A stretch of 64,000 bases of DNA from JBCBJX01 sp964342855 (GTDB lineage Bacteria > Pseudomonadota > Alphaproteobacteria > Caulobacterales > Parvularculaceae): contig CAYFIB010000012.1 of the NCBI GenBank assembly GCA_964342855.1, positions 1 through 64,000 of the forward strand. Reading direction: 5' to 3'. Positions 1 through 8,815 of the stretch are shown here, in pieces. Made by a program: the position numbers and the translations under genes. The notes beneath the pieces were generated by a model. It was not told the origin of the DNA, searched no databases, and saw only the letters and a program-made list of their open reading frames with translations. Position 1 is the first letter of the stretch, and each line of letters opens with the position of its first letter.

Positions 1-2747
1 GCGCCCGTTCCGTCGCGCACCTCCAGCCGATCATTGAAGATATTATCGGCGCGGAACGAGACGCGCGTGCCCGAGAGCCACGGATAGCGCTTCACGAGCG
101 ACTGGCGACGTCCGAGATCAATGAAGAAGCCGATATTCGTGGTCAGAAGATCGGAGAAATAGAGGTCTTCGTCCGAGCTCGGCCCAATGGACGGATCGAC
201 GAACACGTCAGTGCCGGAGCGCCAGTTGATATCGGCGCGCATGCCGAAACCGTTCTTGAACATGCCGCCGCGCGCCTGAATGGAATGCGCGGAGGTGCCG
301 CCCGAAGAGCCGACGGCGGAGCCGTTCAGAAGGTCGAGTTCCGGGACGCCCGGTGCGATCAGGATGGAATCTTCGAACACCGCCGTGTGGTAAACGGAGA
401 GGAAGAGCCGCCCGCCGCGCGGCGGGCCGCCGCGTCCGCCGCCGCCCGGTCGTGCGCCACCAGGTCGCGCGCCTGAAGGCGGGCCGCTGCGTTGCTGACC
501 GCCTACGCCGCCGGGCGCCGCCTGCGGGCGACCAGTGCTCGGCGCGGCGCCCGTCGGCGCTTTCGTAGCGTCGTCCCCTGACGGCGCGTTTGAGGCGGTT
601 TCCGATGGCGGCGCGCCTGCGGGGCGTTGCGGACGGGGCGATTGCGCGCCCCCGCCTTACGCTGACGGCCCCCGCCGCGCCGGCGGCGCGCCGGACGGTC
701 GACCGCCGCGAGAGGCTCTCAGGCGTTTGGAGAGGTTGATCCCCCACCGTAATTGCCGCCGTTCGGATTGGGCGAAGTTGATCGGCCGCGCGTCGAGCGC
801 GATGAGGTCGCCGTTGATGTCGCGGGTGAACCGGCTTGGGAAAGCACCTTCGATCTCGGCCGTCGGCGTCGGAAAGCCGGAAATCGGATCATCCGTGCGC
901 GTCTCGGTGTAATCGGCGATCAGCGCGACGTCGTCATCGCCGAGCGGTGTCAGACGCAAACCGATATTGACGACCTGCCGGTCGTCGGCGCGCAGATCGT
1001 CCGCGCCGCCGGTGGTGCGATCGACAAGCGCCGTATCGCCGGTGGTGAAATCGAAGACTCGCACATTGGGCGTGACGATCACAGGATCGCCAAGCTGGCC
1101 GATGCTCGGCGCGCCTTCTTCGCGGTTATAGGACGTGGAGAGCCGAACGATGTCGTTCGGGCTCCAGACAAGCCCCGCGCCCCAGGTCGAGAGGGTTCCG
1201 AAGTCGGAGTAATCGTCGATGGCGCCGTTGAGGTTCGCCGCGAGCGATCCCCAGCCTTCGGCATCGTAAATCGGCGCTTCAAAGCTCGCCTGCGCCGTCG
1301 CGCGCCCGCGATAGAGCGAAGCTGAGGTGAGGCCGGAGGCGTCACGGACGTCCGTTTGCTGATCGGTGGTGCGGTATTCGAGTTTCCAGGAGCTGGCGAG
1401 ATCGCCGCCCGGCAGAGCCAGAAGCGGAATGGTGGCCAGAGCGGTGTGTCCGGTGGAGAGCGTTCGCGTTTCCGAAGTCTGCGTGTCGATGGTGCCCAGC
1501 TCGCTCAGCGACCCGAAGGGGTTCGTCGTCGCATCGCCGGCGTCCAGCAACGTCTGCAACGCCGAAGCCTCGAAACCGGTCTCCGTTTCACGGTCGCGGG
1601 TCGCGAAACTCGCCTCATTGATAATGGTCCAGGTCCAGACCCCCGGCGCGCTCGCGATGGTGATCGCGCTTTCCGCATCGAGGCTGTCGGTTTCCTGACG
1701 AAGGGCGCCGCCGCCGGCGACGTACCGGTGGAGGGCGACGGGCGCGCTGAAATCCGAAAACGGATTGGACGGATCGAGCGTCAGGCTCGCCGTCGGCAGG
1801 CCGAGGAGGGCGGTCTGCTCGCCGAGGGTCGCCTCGCCGCTTAGGGTGATCGCGATGTCGCCCGGTCCGATGAGATTGTACCCGGCGCCGAACTCCACCT
1901 CGTCGCTCTCGGGAGCGAGAGTGCGGAAGGCGCCCAGATCAGTGAAGCGCGGGTCATTCGCGCCGGCGACGAAATCGGCGATGACGGGCGCGCCGCCCGC
2001 GGCGGTCTCCGGAACCGCCGCGACGGTGGTCGTGAACCCGGCGAGGGCGCTCAAGGCCGGATCGATTTCATCGCCAATGGTCGGCGCCGTGATGTTGCCG
2101 ATGAGACTGTAGGGCGGCGAGGGCGCCTCCGTGCGCAGATCGCGTTCGCTCTCCAGCAGCTCTGAGGACGTCGTATAGCGAAAGTCGAGATTGAAGCGTC
2201 GGCCATCATTGATGGCGAGTCGGCCGAGCTCGATCTCCGGCGTTGATCGACCGCCTTCCGTCGGCGCATTCACTTCAGCTTCAACCGTGTAAGCCGAAAA
2301 GCTGTCTTTCAGGATGAAATTGATGACGCGCTGGTCGGCGCGAAAGCCGAAACGCAGCGCGGCGTCCTCGGAGAGTATCTCCACGCGCTGGATCGATTCC
2401 GGCGGGTAATTGCGTAGTTCGCGGAAGCCGGCGATGCGACGCCCGTTCAGCAGAACGGCGGGCGGTCCGTCCGAGCGTCCGCGCCCGCTGCCGGTCTGCG
2501 GCGCCAGCGCTTCGAGAATATCGGCGAAGCTGGATGCGCCGAGGCTCGCGACATCTTCTTCGTCATAGGTGATCTCCGGCTGATAGGCCCCGGTGACGAC
2601 GCCGCGCCGACGCACGCCCTGAATGACGATCTGCTCAACGGCGTCGCTGACCAGCGTATCGGCGTCCGCCGGCGCGGTTTCCTGCGCGCGGGCGAACGAT
2701 ATGAAAGCGACCGCTGCGGCGCCGACCAGAAGAAGAGTTCGCGACAC
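1..2747 (-). pseudogene. TonB-dependent receptor interrupted by an in-frame stop; 3' end beyond window
   Basis: Outer-membrane beta-barrel receptor for TonB-driven uptake; substrate unknown. The GTG start at 2747 opens a signal peptide of about 21 residues ending ARA-Q, then a plug domain (about residues 40-150) with the LLNGRRIAGF-type segment and barrel repeats. At 659-657 the frame meets TAA inside a Gly/Pro/Arg-rich linker. The same frame then stays open to base 1 and encodes recognisable barrel sequence (RLFLSVYHTAVF near 417-382, and YPWLSGTRVSF near the edge). The part after the stop is what this receptor family normally has after such a linker, so the stop splits one ancestral gene. 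A true nonsense mutation, a compensated pair of indels in the low-complexity linker, or a consensus error are all possible. It lies outside the TonB operon at 3711-10219 but could be one of its clients. Confidence 0.8.
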
Positions 2748-2955
2748 GACCTGATTCCCTTTGCTGCATCGCAGCGATTACGTCGCGTTATGTATCTGAT
2801 CGATGCCGAAATGTGGATCGTCGGTCTTTATGGACGGAGTTTAATGCAGTCCGCGCCCGGCCGTCAGCATGCGGATCAGCACGCGAGAGTAGCGACGCCC
2901 TTCAGCGCCGGAGGCGGGCGCCGATCGCGATTGCGACATGTAAGAGAAAGAAGAA

Positions 2956-3032
2956 TGGTCGGAGTGGCGAGATTCGAACTCACGACCCCTGCCTCCCGAA
3001 GACAGTGCTCTACCAGGCTGAGCTACACTCCG
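2956..3032 (-). tRNA. tRNA-Pro (anticodon CGG)
   Basis: Folds as a full cloverleaf on the minus strand. The acceptor CGGAGTG pairs with CACTCCG, the discriminator is A, and CCA is encoded (2958-2956). The T loop is TTCGAAT. The seven-base anticodon loop TTCGGGA gives anticodon CGG, which reads the proline codon CCG. No intron or mismatch was seen. Confidence 0.96.
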
Positions 3033-3154
3033 ATCCAAGGCCGCGCGATGTACGCGCCCGCGCGCCGGGGCGCAAGCGTTTTCTGGCTGAAAAAGCGCGC
3101 GCCAAAAGCGCGTTGCATCCCCCGGCGCGACGCGCTAAACGCCCCGCTCCCGGA

Positions 3155-3229
<75 letters not shown>

Positions 3230-3710
3230 ACCTTCGCCGCCAAGGCGCTTTCTTTTCAAAAACATCGCAGACGAACCAAGTTTTAATGAAACTTTCGTCC
3301 ATTGCGTGTCGCGATGATGCGCAATGAGCGCGTCAATCGGCCAGTCACGGATCAAATGATGGACAAAACTGCCCGGTTTACTGGTTTCGGAGTTGCTTGC
3401 CGGGGCGGCGCTGGCTAGTTTCATCGCACAGGGGTGTCGGTTCGCCGACAAAATGAAGTTTGCGCGGCGCGCTTGGGGAGACCTGTCGCGGCGCGTTTTC
3501 GGGGATGCGGGCGTTTCGGCGTCCGGTCTTGAGTCCGGTCTTCGCCATGAAATCGGCGCCGGTCGGGTTGAAGTAGAGGGAGGGCGGACGCCGCATAAAG
3601 ATTGAAACCAACTCGCACTGCAGACGAGTGGGAAGCAATTTTGCAGCTTTCGCGTTCAGATCAGTTGGCCGCCTGAGGCGGTCTCAAGCCACGTATCTAA
3701 GAGGCAAGTT
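3230..3710. other. Intergenic region upstream of the TonB operon; no gene seen
   Basis: About 480 bases without a convincing coding region. The short ORFs here lack a good ribosome-binding site and have biased, arginine-rich composition. Two small inverted repeats are visible: a perfect stem TGTCGG/CCGACA closed by TTCG at 3435-3450, and CCGCC/GGCGG at 3669-3681 shortly before the DUF3450 gene. The region presumably holds the promoter and 5' leader of the 3711-10219 operon, but no promoter could be pinned down by eye. Confidence 0.5.
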
Positions 3711-4478
3711 ATGACGAAACTCCGGTTGTTGGGCTCGGCGGCGGCCGCGGCGGCGCTCCTCGTGAGCGGTCCGGCCTTCGCGCAGCTTTCGACGGCGATT
3801 TCCACGAGCCAGCAGGCGGCGTCGGAAACGGCCCAGAGCCAGTCCCGCATCGACCAGCTCGATGACGAGACGGCGCGTCTCCTTCAGGACTATCGCGCTG
3901 AGCTGAAGCAGCTGGAGCAGCTCCAGCGCTACAATGTCAGCCTCCGCAATCAGATCGAAAGCCAGGAAGAAGAGATCGTCGCGCTCTCCGAGCAGATCGA
4001 CGCCATCTCCGGCCTGCAGCGCTCGGTCGCGCCGCTCATGGAAGACATGCTCCAGTCGCTGGAAGCGTTCGTCGCGGCGGACATTCCGTTCCTCGAGAGA
4101 GAGCGTCAGAGCCGCATCGGCCGTCTCAACGCGGCGATGTCCAATCCGAGTCTCTCCCCGGCGCAGCGCTACCGCCTGATCGTCGAGGCCTACGAGATCG
4201 AGAACGAATACGGCCGCACCATCGAGGCCTATGAGGACGAAATCTCCGTCGACGGCGAAGAGAAGAAAGTGGACGTCCTCCGCATCGGTCGCGTCACGGT
4301 CATCTACAAGACCAAAGACGACAGCGAGATGCGCATTTACGACCGCAACGCCCGCGCTTGGGTCGATCTCGACCGGTCGTTCCTGCCGGATGTGAAGACC
4401 GGCCTGCGTATGGCCAAAGAGCAAATCCCGCCGAACCTTCTCGGCATTCCGGTCGGCGCGCCGACCACCGGCCAGTAA
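3711..4478 (+). CDS. DUF3450 family periplasmic coiled-coil protein
   Basis: First gene of a TonB2/TtpC-type operon. The 255-residue product has a signal peptide (about residues 1-24, ending AFA-Q). A long charged heptad-like segment (about 30-105) follows, then the conserved DUF3450 C-terminal half with a hydrophobic YKTKDDSEMRIYD-like core. Proteins of this family sit in the periplasm or membrane and are encoded next to MotA/TolQ/ExbB homologues in Vibrio-type TonB2 loci. Their exact role is unsettled but they are thought to help energise outer-membrane transport. The start is set by the AGAGGCAAG ribosome site and the signal peptide. The next gene begins 29 bases on. Confidence 0.9.
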   Translation: MTKLRLLGSAAAAAALLVSGPAFAQLSTAISTSQQAASETAQSQSRIDQLDDETARLLQDYRAELKQLEQLQRYNVSLRNQIESQEEEIVALSEQIDAISGLQRSVAPLMEDMLQSLEAFVAADIPFLERERQSRIGRLNAAMSNPSLSPAQRYRLIVEAYEIENEYGRTIEAYEDEISVDGEEKKVDVLRIGRVTVIYKTKDDSEMRIYDRNARAWVDLDRSFLPDVKTGLRMAKEQIPPNLLGIPVGAPTTGQ

Positions 4479-4507
4479 GCGTACACACGAGATAGGGACG
4501 GACACCG

Positions 4508-5881
4508 ATGAATATGAAGCAAATTCTCGGACTGGCGTTCGGCGCAGGCGCGGCGATTGTCGCGGCGACGGCTCCGGTTCACACCGCACTGGCTCAGGAA
4601 GCCCCGGCGGCGACGCTTGACGAAGTTCTGCAGCGCATGCGGGCCGAACGCCGCAACGTGTCGGCGGAAAACCGTCAGCGCGAGCAACAGTTCCTCGCCG
4701 AACGTAACCGCCAGCGCGCGCTGGTTCAGCAGGTTCGCCAGCAGATCGCCGAGGCCGAAGCGCTCTCGACGCAGCTCGAAGGCGAATTCAACGAGAACGA
4801 CCGCCGCATCGCGGAGCTCACCGAGCAGTTCGAAGAGCGTCAGGGCGAGTTCGGCGAACTTTTCGGCGCCGCGCGCACCTCGGCCAACGAGTTGAAGGCC
4901 CAGGTCGAGCGCTCGCTCGTCTCGGCTGAATTCCCGGGCCGCGCGGAGCCGCTCGCGGAAATCGCGCAGACGAAGAAACTGCCGTCTGCGGACCAGCTGG
5001 AATACCTCTGGGAGACGCTTCTTCAGGAAGCCGTCGAGCAGTCCAAGGTCTCCAAGTTCAACGCCACCGTCTACACGGCGAGCGGCGACTCCGAAGACGT
5101 CACGGCGGTTCGCATCGGTCCGTTCACGGCGTTCTCCGGCAATGACTATCTGGTCTTCAACACGGACACGGGCCGTCTTGAATTCCTCGCGCGCCAGCCG
5201 GCGATCAACGACGCTCAGCCGTCCGCGCAACGCGTCTTCAACTACACCGGCGACGGCTATGTCCGCGGCGTGATCGACCCCTCGCTCGGTCAGCTTCTCT
5301 CCCTCGTCGTGGACGCGCCGACCTGGCGTGAGCGCGTCGATCAGGGCGGCAACATCGGCTACGCGGTTCTCATCGCGCTCGCCATCGGCCTCGTGGTCGG
5401 CTTCTACAAGCTGGTCACGCTGAACCTGACGCAAGCCGCGGTTCGCGGTCAGGCGCGCCGCAAGAAGCCGTCCAAAGGCAACCCGCTCGGCCGCATCATG
5501 CTTGCCTACGAGGCGAACCAAAACGCGGACTCCGAGACGCTTCAGCTCAAGCTGGACGACGCGGTGCTCAAGGAACTGCCGAAACTCGAAGGCGGCCTGA
5601 ACCTGGTCAAAGTGCTTGCCGCGGTCGCCCCGCTCATGGGTCTCCTCGGTACGGTTACGGGCATGATCCAGACCTTCCAGGCGATCACGCTCTTCGGCAC
5701 CGGCGACCCGAAACTGATGGCGGGCGGCATCTCCGAAGCCCTCGTCACCACCATGCTCGGCCTCATCGCCGCCATCCCGCTTCTTCTCCTGCACGCCTTC
5801 GCCGCCGGCGCCAGCCGTCGCACCGCGCAGATCCTGGAAGAGCAATCGGTCGGTCTCATCGCGAACCGGGCTGACCAGTAG
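4508..5881 (+). CDS. ttpC: TtpC-like large MotA/TolQ/ExbB proton channel protein
   Basis: A 457-residue inner-membrane protein. It has a signal peptide (about 1-29, ending ALA-Q), a long periplasmic coiled coil (about 40-150) and a mixed periplasmic domain. A transmembrane helix lies near 284-306, and a C-terminal MotA/TolQ/ExbB domain (about 360-455) carries two further helices including the VAPLMGLLGTVTGM signature. This architecture matches TtpC, the extra component that the Vibrio TonB2 complex needs besides ExbB and ExbD. It is likely to couple proton flow to the TonB proteins encoded downstream. The gene follows the DUF3450 gene and is followed by a normal-size exbB after 28 bases. Confidence 0.9.
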   Translation: MNMKQILGLAFGAGAAIVAATAPVHTALAQEAPAATLDEVLQRMRAERRNVSAENRQREQQFLAERNRQRALVQQVRQQIAEAEALSTQLEGEFNENDRRIAELTEQFEERQGEFGELFGAARTSANELKAQVERSLVSAEFPGRAEPLAEIAQTKKLPSADQLEYLWETLLQEAVEQSKVSKFNATVYTASGDSEDVTAVRIGPFTAFSGNDYLVFNTDTGRLEFLARQPAINDAQPSAQRVFNYTGDGYVRGVIDPSLGQLLSLVVDAPTWRERVDQGGNIGYAVLIALAIGLVVGFYKLVTLNLTQAAVRGQARRKKPSKGNPLGRIMLAYEANQNADSETLQLKLDDAVLKELPKLEGGLNLVKVLAAVAPLMGLLGTVTGMIQTFQAITLFGTGDPKLMAGGISEALVTTMLGLIAAIPLLLLHAFAAGASRRTAQILEEQSVGLIANRADQ

Positions 5882-5909
5882 TCAGCCCCTTTAGGGAAGG
5901 AGAACGGCC

Positions 5910-6446
5910 ATGCCCGATCTCAATCCGTTCGCCGCGCTGAACGAAGTGCAGAACTTCCTCCAGGCGGGCGGCAACGTCCTCCTGGTGATCATGGGCGCCA
6001 CGTTCATCATGTGGGGCATGATCCTGGAACGGTTCATTTACTTCGGCGTCGCCCATGGCGGCGTGGCGAAGAAGGCCCAGAAAGTCTGGGCCGAGCGCGC
6101 CGACCATTCGACATTCTGGGCGCTGGCCGTCCGGGAGAAGCTCATCTCCGACGTGCGTCAGGAATCAGAGCGGTTTATCGGCATGATCCGCGCCTTCGTG
6201 GGCGTCGCGCCGTTGCTCGGTCTTCTGGGTACGGTCACGGGGATGATCGAGGTGTTCGACGTCATGGCGGCGACGGGCTCCTCCAACGCCCGCCTCATGG
6301 CCGGCGGCATCTCCAAGGCGACCATTCCGACCATGGCGGGCCTCGTGGCCTCCCTGTCGGGCGTCATCCTGATCAGCGTTCTGGACCGTCGCACCAAGGC
6401 GGCCGTCGCGAAAATCTCCGACGACCTCGTCGTCGAGCCGCACTAA
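5910..6446 (+). CDS. exbB: ExbB/TolQ-type proton channel subunit
   Basis: A 178-residue MotA/TolQ/ExbB protein, the usual length for the short ExbB2 type. It has a first helix at about 28-50, then a cytoplasmic segment. The paired helices that line the proton path follow: VGVAPLLGLLGTVTGM at about 92-107 and a helix near 140-160. It would form the pentameric channel that works with the ExbD dimer and TonB. A good ribosome site (AGGGAAGGAG) precedes the ATG. It shares the GLLGTVTGM signature with the preceding TtpC-like protein, as expected for the family. Confidence 0.93.
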   Translation: MPDLNPFAALNEVQNFLQAGGNVLLVIMGATFIMWGMILERFIYFGVAHGGVAKKAQKVWAERADHSTFWALAVREKLISDVRQESERFIGMIRAFVGVAPLLGLLGTVTGMIEVFDVMAATGSSNARLMAGGISKATIPTMAGLVASLSGVILISVLDRRTKAAVAKISDDLVVEPH

Positions 6447-6456
6447 GGAGCCGCAA

Positions 6457-6867
6457 ATGCGTAGAAGAGCGGTTCATCAGCAGGAGGCGAGCGACGTCAA
6501 CGTGACGCCGCTTCTCGACATCGTCTTCATCATGCTGATCTTCTTCATCGTGACGTCGGTGTTCATCGACGAGTACGGGCTCGATCTGTCGAACCCGGAC
6601 AACAATGAAGATGATAACAACAATTCGCGGGCGCGCACCTTGCTTCTGACGGTGACGCCGGAAGGGTTGGTGCGGGTCGATAACGCGCGGACGATCGATC
6701 CGCGTTCGGTGCGCTCAAACGTCGAAACCTTCGTCGCCGAGAACCCGAACGGTTCGGTGCTCATCAGCGCCGCGCCGACCTCGGAGACCGGCGTCGCAGT
6801 TCTGGTGCTTGATCAGGCGAAGTCGGCGACGCAATCGGTGACGCTGACGCTGGCGCAGGAACAGTAA
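6457..6867 (+). CDS. exbD: ExbD/TolR family protein, first copy
   Basis: A 136-residue biopolymer transport protein. It has a short cytoplasmic tail, one transmembrane helix (about 20-40) preceded by NVTPLLDIVFIML, and a periplasmic domain. Asp21 in that motif corresponds to the proton-carrying aspartate of ExbD. It begins 10 bases after exbB. A second, clearly paralogous exbD follows after 152 bases, with the same TPLLDIVFIMLIFFIVT stretch. The two may form a heterodimer or serve different TonB proteins; that is inference. Confidence 0.93.
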   Translation: MRRRAVHQQEASDVNVTPLLDIVFIMLIFFIVTSVFIDEYGLDLSNPDNNEDDNNNSRARTLLLTVTPEGLVRVDNARTIDPRSVRSNVETFVAENPNGSVLISAAPTSETGVAVLVLDQAKSATQSVTLTLAQEQ

Positions 6868-6875
6868 GCACGCGC

Positions 6876-7006
6876 GCCGCGCTTCGGCGCGGCGGCGGCC
6901 CCGCGGGGCGAAACGAGTTTCGGGGCGCGAGCTTTGTGGTCGCGACCCGGCGGGCAGATGGATCGGCGCCGCAGCGGCGCGCGACGGAAGCGTCGCAAAA
7001 GCGACG
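6876..7006 (+). other. Cluster of hairpins between the two exbD genes
   Basis: In an operon with otherwise small spacers, the 152 bases between the exbD genes contain four compact inverted repeats. They are GCCGCGC-TTCG-GCGCGGC at 6876-6893 (perfect 7-bp stem with a C(UUCG)G tetraloop), the palindrome GCCCCGCGGGGC near 6898-6909, GCGCC/GGCGC at 6966-6980, and CGTCGC-AAAA-GCGACG at 6991-7006. None is followed by a T-run, so they do not look like terminators. They could be mRNA processing or stability elements. Confidence 0.6.
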
Positions 7007-7019
7007 GAGTTGGTAAGAG

Positions 7020-7430
7020 ATGGCGAGACGGGCATTAACCGGCGGGGGCGAGGCGGAAGAAGACGACGTCAACATGACGCCGCTTCTCGATATCGTCTTC
7101 ATCATGCTGATCTTCTTCATCGTCACGGCGGAGTTCGTGAAGGAGCCGGGGCAGGAGGTCATTCGTCCGGATGCGGAGAACAGCGAGCAGGTCAAGCTGG
7201 TCGGCATTCTGGTGGCGATTTCCTCTGAGAACCGGATTTTCATCAACAAGGATGAGGTCGAACTGGCTGAGGTTCGCGTCATCGTCGAGCAGTTGCGCCG
7301 CGAGAACCCGAAGGGTGAAGCGGTCATCCAGGCCGACGAGGGATCGCAGACCCGCTACCTCATCGAAGTGATGGAGCAGGTGCGCGCCGCGGGCGTCACC
7401 GAAGTCTCCGTCTCCACGGAACCAAACTGA
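7020..7430 (+). CDS. exbD: ExbD/TolR family protein, second copy
   Basis: A 136-residue paralogue of the preceding exbD. It has a cytoplasmic tail, one transmembrane helix (about 22-42) with the conserved Asp24 in MTPLLDIVF, and a periplasmic ExbD domain containing INKDEVELAEV and a C-terminal YLIEVMEQVRAAG helix-like region. The start is chosen by the TAAGAGATG context and alignment to the first copy. The following tonB begins 13 bases downstream. Two ExbD subunits in series are common in TtpC-type loci of some Alphaproteobacteria, but their division of labour is not known to me. Confidence 0.92.
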   Translation: MARRALTGGGEAEEDDVNMTPLLDIVFIMLIFFIVTAEFVKEPGQEVIRPDAENSEQVKLVGILVAISSENRIFINKDEVELAEVRVIVEQLRRENPKGEAVIQADEGSQTRYLIEVMEQVRAAGVTEVSVSTEPN

Positions 7431-7443
7431 GGAGGGCCGGGCA

Positions 7444-8046
7444 ATGGGCGTCATTCGACTGATCATCGGCCTGCCGATCGCCGCGGCGGTCACCTTCGGG
7501 CTTTTCTATCTCATGACCACGCTGATCGCGCTGGGCAGCAACGTGGACCTCGAAGAGGACACGGGCACGGTCAACATCAACATCACGCGTCAGATTCAGG
7601 AAACGTCCTTCAATCAGGCGCGCGAGTTCGAGCGCCCGGACATTGAAGCGCCGCCGCCGCCGCCGCCGGTCGTGCAGCAGCAGCCCCTCGACGTGCAGGA
7701 CCTCGGCGGCGCGATCGACATTCCGGACTTCTCGGTCAGCGACGTCGCCGCCGGCGGCTTCAACCCGGACCGCGACGCCCAGCCGCTGGTGCGTATCGAG
7801 CCGCAGTACCCGGATCGCTGTCAGTCGCGCGCTGAGTCGGAAGAGACCGTGCTCGTGGAATTCGACGTGACGCCGACCGGCGAAGTCGTGAACCCGCGCG
7901 TTCTTGACAGCACCAACTCCTGTCTCAACCGCGCCGCGCTGCGGGCGGTGGGGCGCTGGAAATATCAACCGAAGATCGAGGATGGCGAAGCGCAGCCGCG
8001 TTACAACGTGGCCACGAGCTTTGTTTTCCGTCTCGGTGAAGAATAG
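7444..8046 (+). CDS. tonB: TonB-family energy transducer, first copy
   Basis: A 200-residue protein. It has an N-terminal membrane anchor (about 8-32), a short proline-rich linker (EAPPPPPPVV, about 62-75), and a C-terminal TonB domain (about 115-200) starting with the typical IEPQYPDRC and ending in a VATSFVFRL strand. It would contact TonB boxes of outer-membrane receptors, transmitting energy from the ExbB/ExbD/TtpC complex. The proline linker is shorter than in E. coli TonB, as in TonB2-type proteins. Two cysteines in the C-terminal domain are conserved in the following paralogue. Confidence 0.9.
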   Translation: MGVIRLIIGLPIAAAVTFGLFYLMTTLIALGSNVDLEEDTGTVNINITRQIQETSFNQAREFERPDIEAPPPPPPVVQQQPLDVQDLGGAIDIPDFSVSDVAAGGFNPDRDAQPLVRIEPQYPDRCQSRAESEETVLVEFDVTPTGEVVNPRVLDSTNSCLNRAALRAVGRWKYQPKIEDGEAQPRYNVATSFVFRLGEE

Positions 8047-8084
8047 GCGGCCAGCCGGTCGCATGATGGAGATGAGCGTAACTC

Positions 8085-8672
8085 ATGGGCGGATTACTGC
8101 GTATCGTGATCGGACTGCCGCTTGCGGCCGTGATCACGCTCGCCCTGTTCGCGCTCATGCAGAGCCTCATTCGGCAGGACGTCATCGATCTGCCGCCATC
8201 GAAAGATACGTCGCCAGTTGTTATTACGCGGACGATCGTAGAAATCCCGGTGGATACGCGGAAGAAGCCGGTTCGGCCCGAAGAAGCGCCGAAACCGCCT
8301 CAGACCGAAAATGTTCCGATCGATCCGCAGGAGAAACCGACTGGTTTGAGCGGCGTTCCGGCGACGCCGGAAACCGGTACGGGCGGTCCGACGACCCCGG
8401 AGTTGGGGCTGGAATGCACGCCGGTCGTGCGCATCGCGCCGGATTACCCGGCGCGCTGTCAGGGGCGCGCGGCTGCGGTCGAGACGGTGGATGTGGCCTT
8501 CGGGATCGCCGAGGACGGATCAGTGGTCAGCGCGCGGGTGACGGCATCGAGCAATTCCTGCTTCGACCGCTCGGCGCTGAAAGCCGTGTCGCAATGGAAA
8601 TACAGCCCGCCGGGCGAGACGAAACAGAGCTGTTCCTACACGACGCGCTTTACGTTCGAGCTGCCTGAATAG
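8085..8672 (+). CDS. tonB: TonB-family energy transducer, second copy
   Basis: A 195-residue paralogue of the preceding gene. The N-terminal anchor (about 5-28) resembles that of the first copy (GGLLRIVIGLPLAAV versus GVIRLIIGLPIAAAV). Next come a Pro/Glu/Lys-rich linker (about 55-100) and a TonB C-terminal domain (about 105-195, IAPDYPARC to RFTFELPE). The linker differs strongly from the first copy, suggesting a different reach across the periplasm or a different receptor set. The gene follows after 38 bases. Confidence 0.9.
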   Translation: MGGLLRIVIGLPLAAVITLALFALMQSLIRQDVIDLPPSKDTSPVVITRTIVEIPVDTRKKPVRPEEAPKPPQTENVPIDPQEKPTGLSGVPATPETGTGGPTTPELGLECTPVVRIAPDYPARCQGRAAAVETVDVAFGIAEDGSVVSARVTASSNSCFDRSALKAVSQWKYSPPGETKQSCSYTTRFTFELPE

Positions 8673-8815
8673 CTCGCGAGCGCTGAATGGAAGACGACAT
8701 CCGTTCCGACAGAGGAGCGGATCGGAAGATTGAACGAAGCTGTGAAGCCGTCCCGGCCAATCAGCCTTAAACGAACTGAAGCGGACGTAAGTCTGAAACG
8801 ACGAAGAGTAACGCC

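Noticed and set aside
4337..5845. A 502-codon open frame on the minus strand opposite ttpC
   Set aside because: It mirrors a gene with clear family motifs. Its product is Arg/Glu-rich and lacks domains, as expected for high-GC shadow frames.
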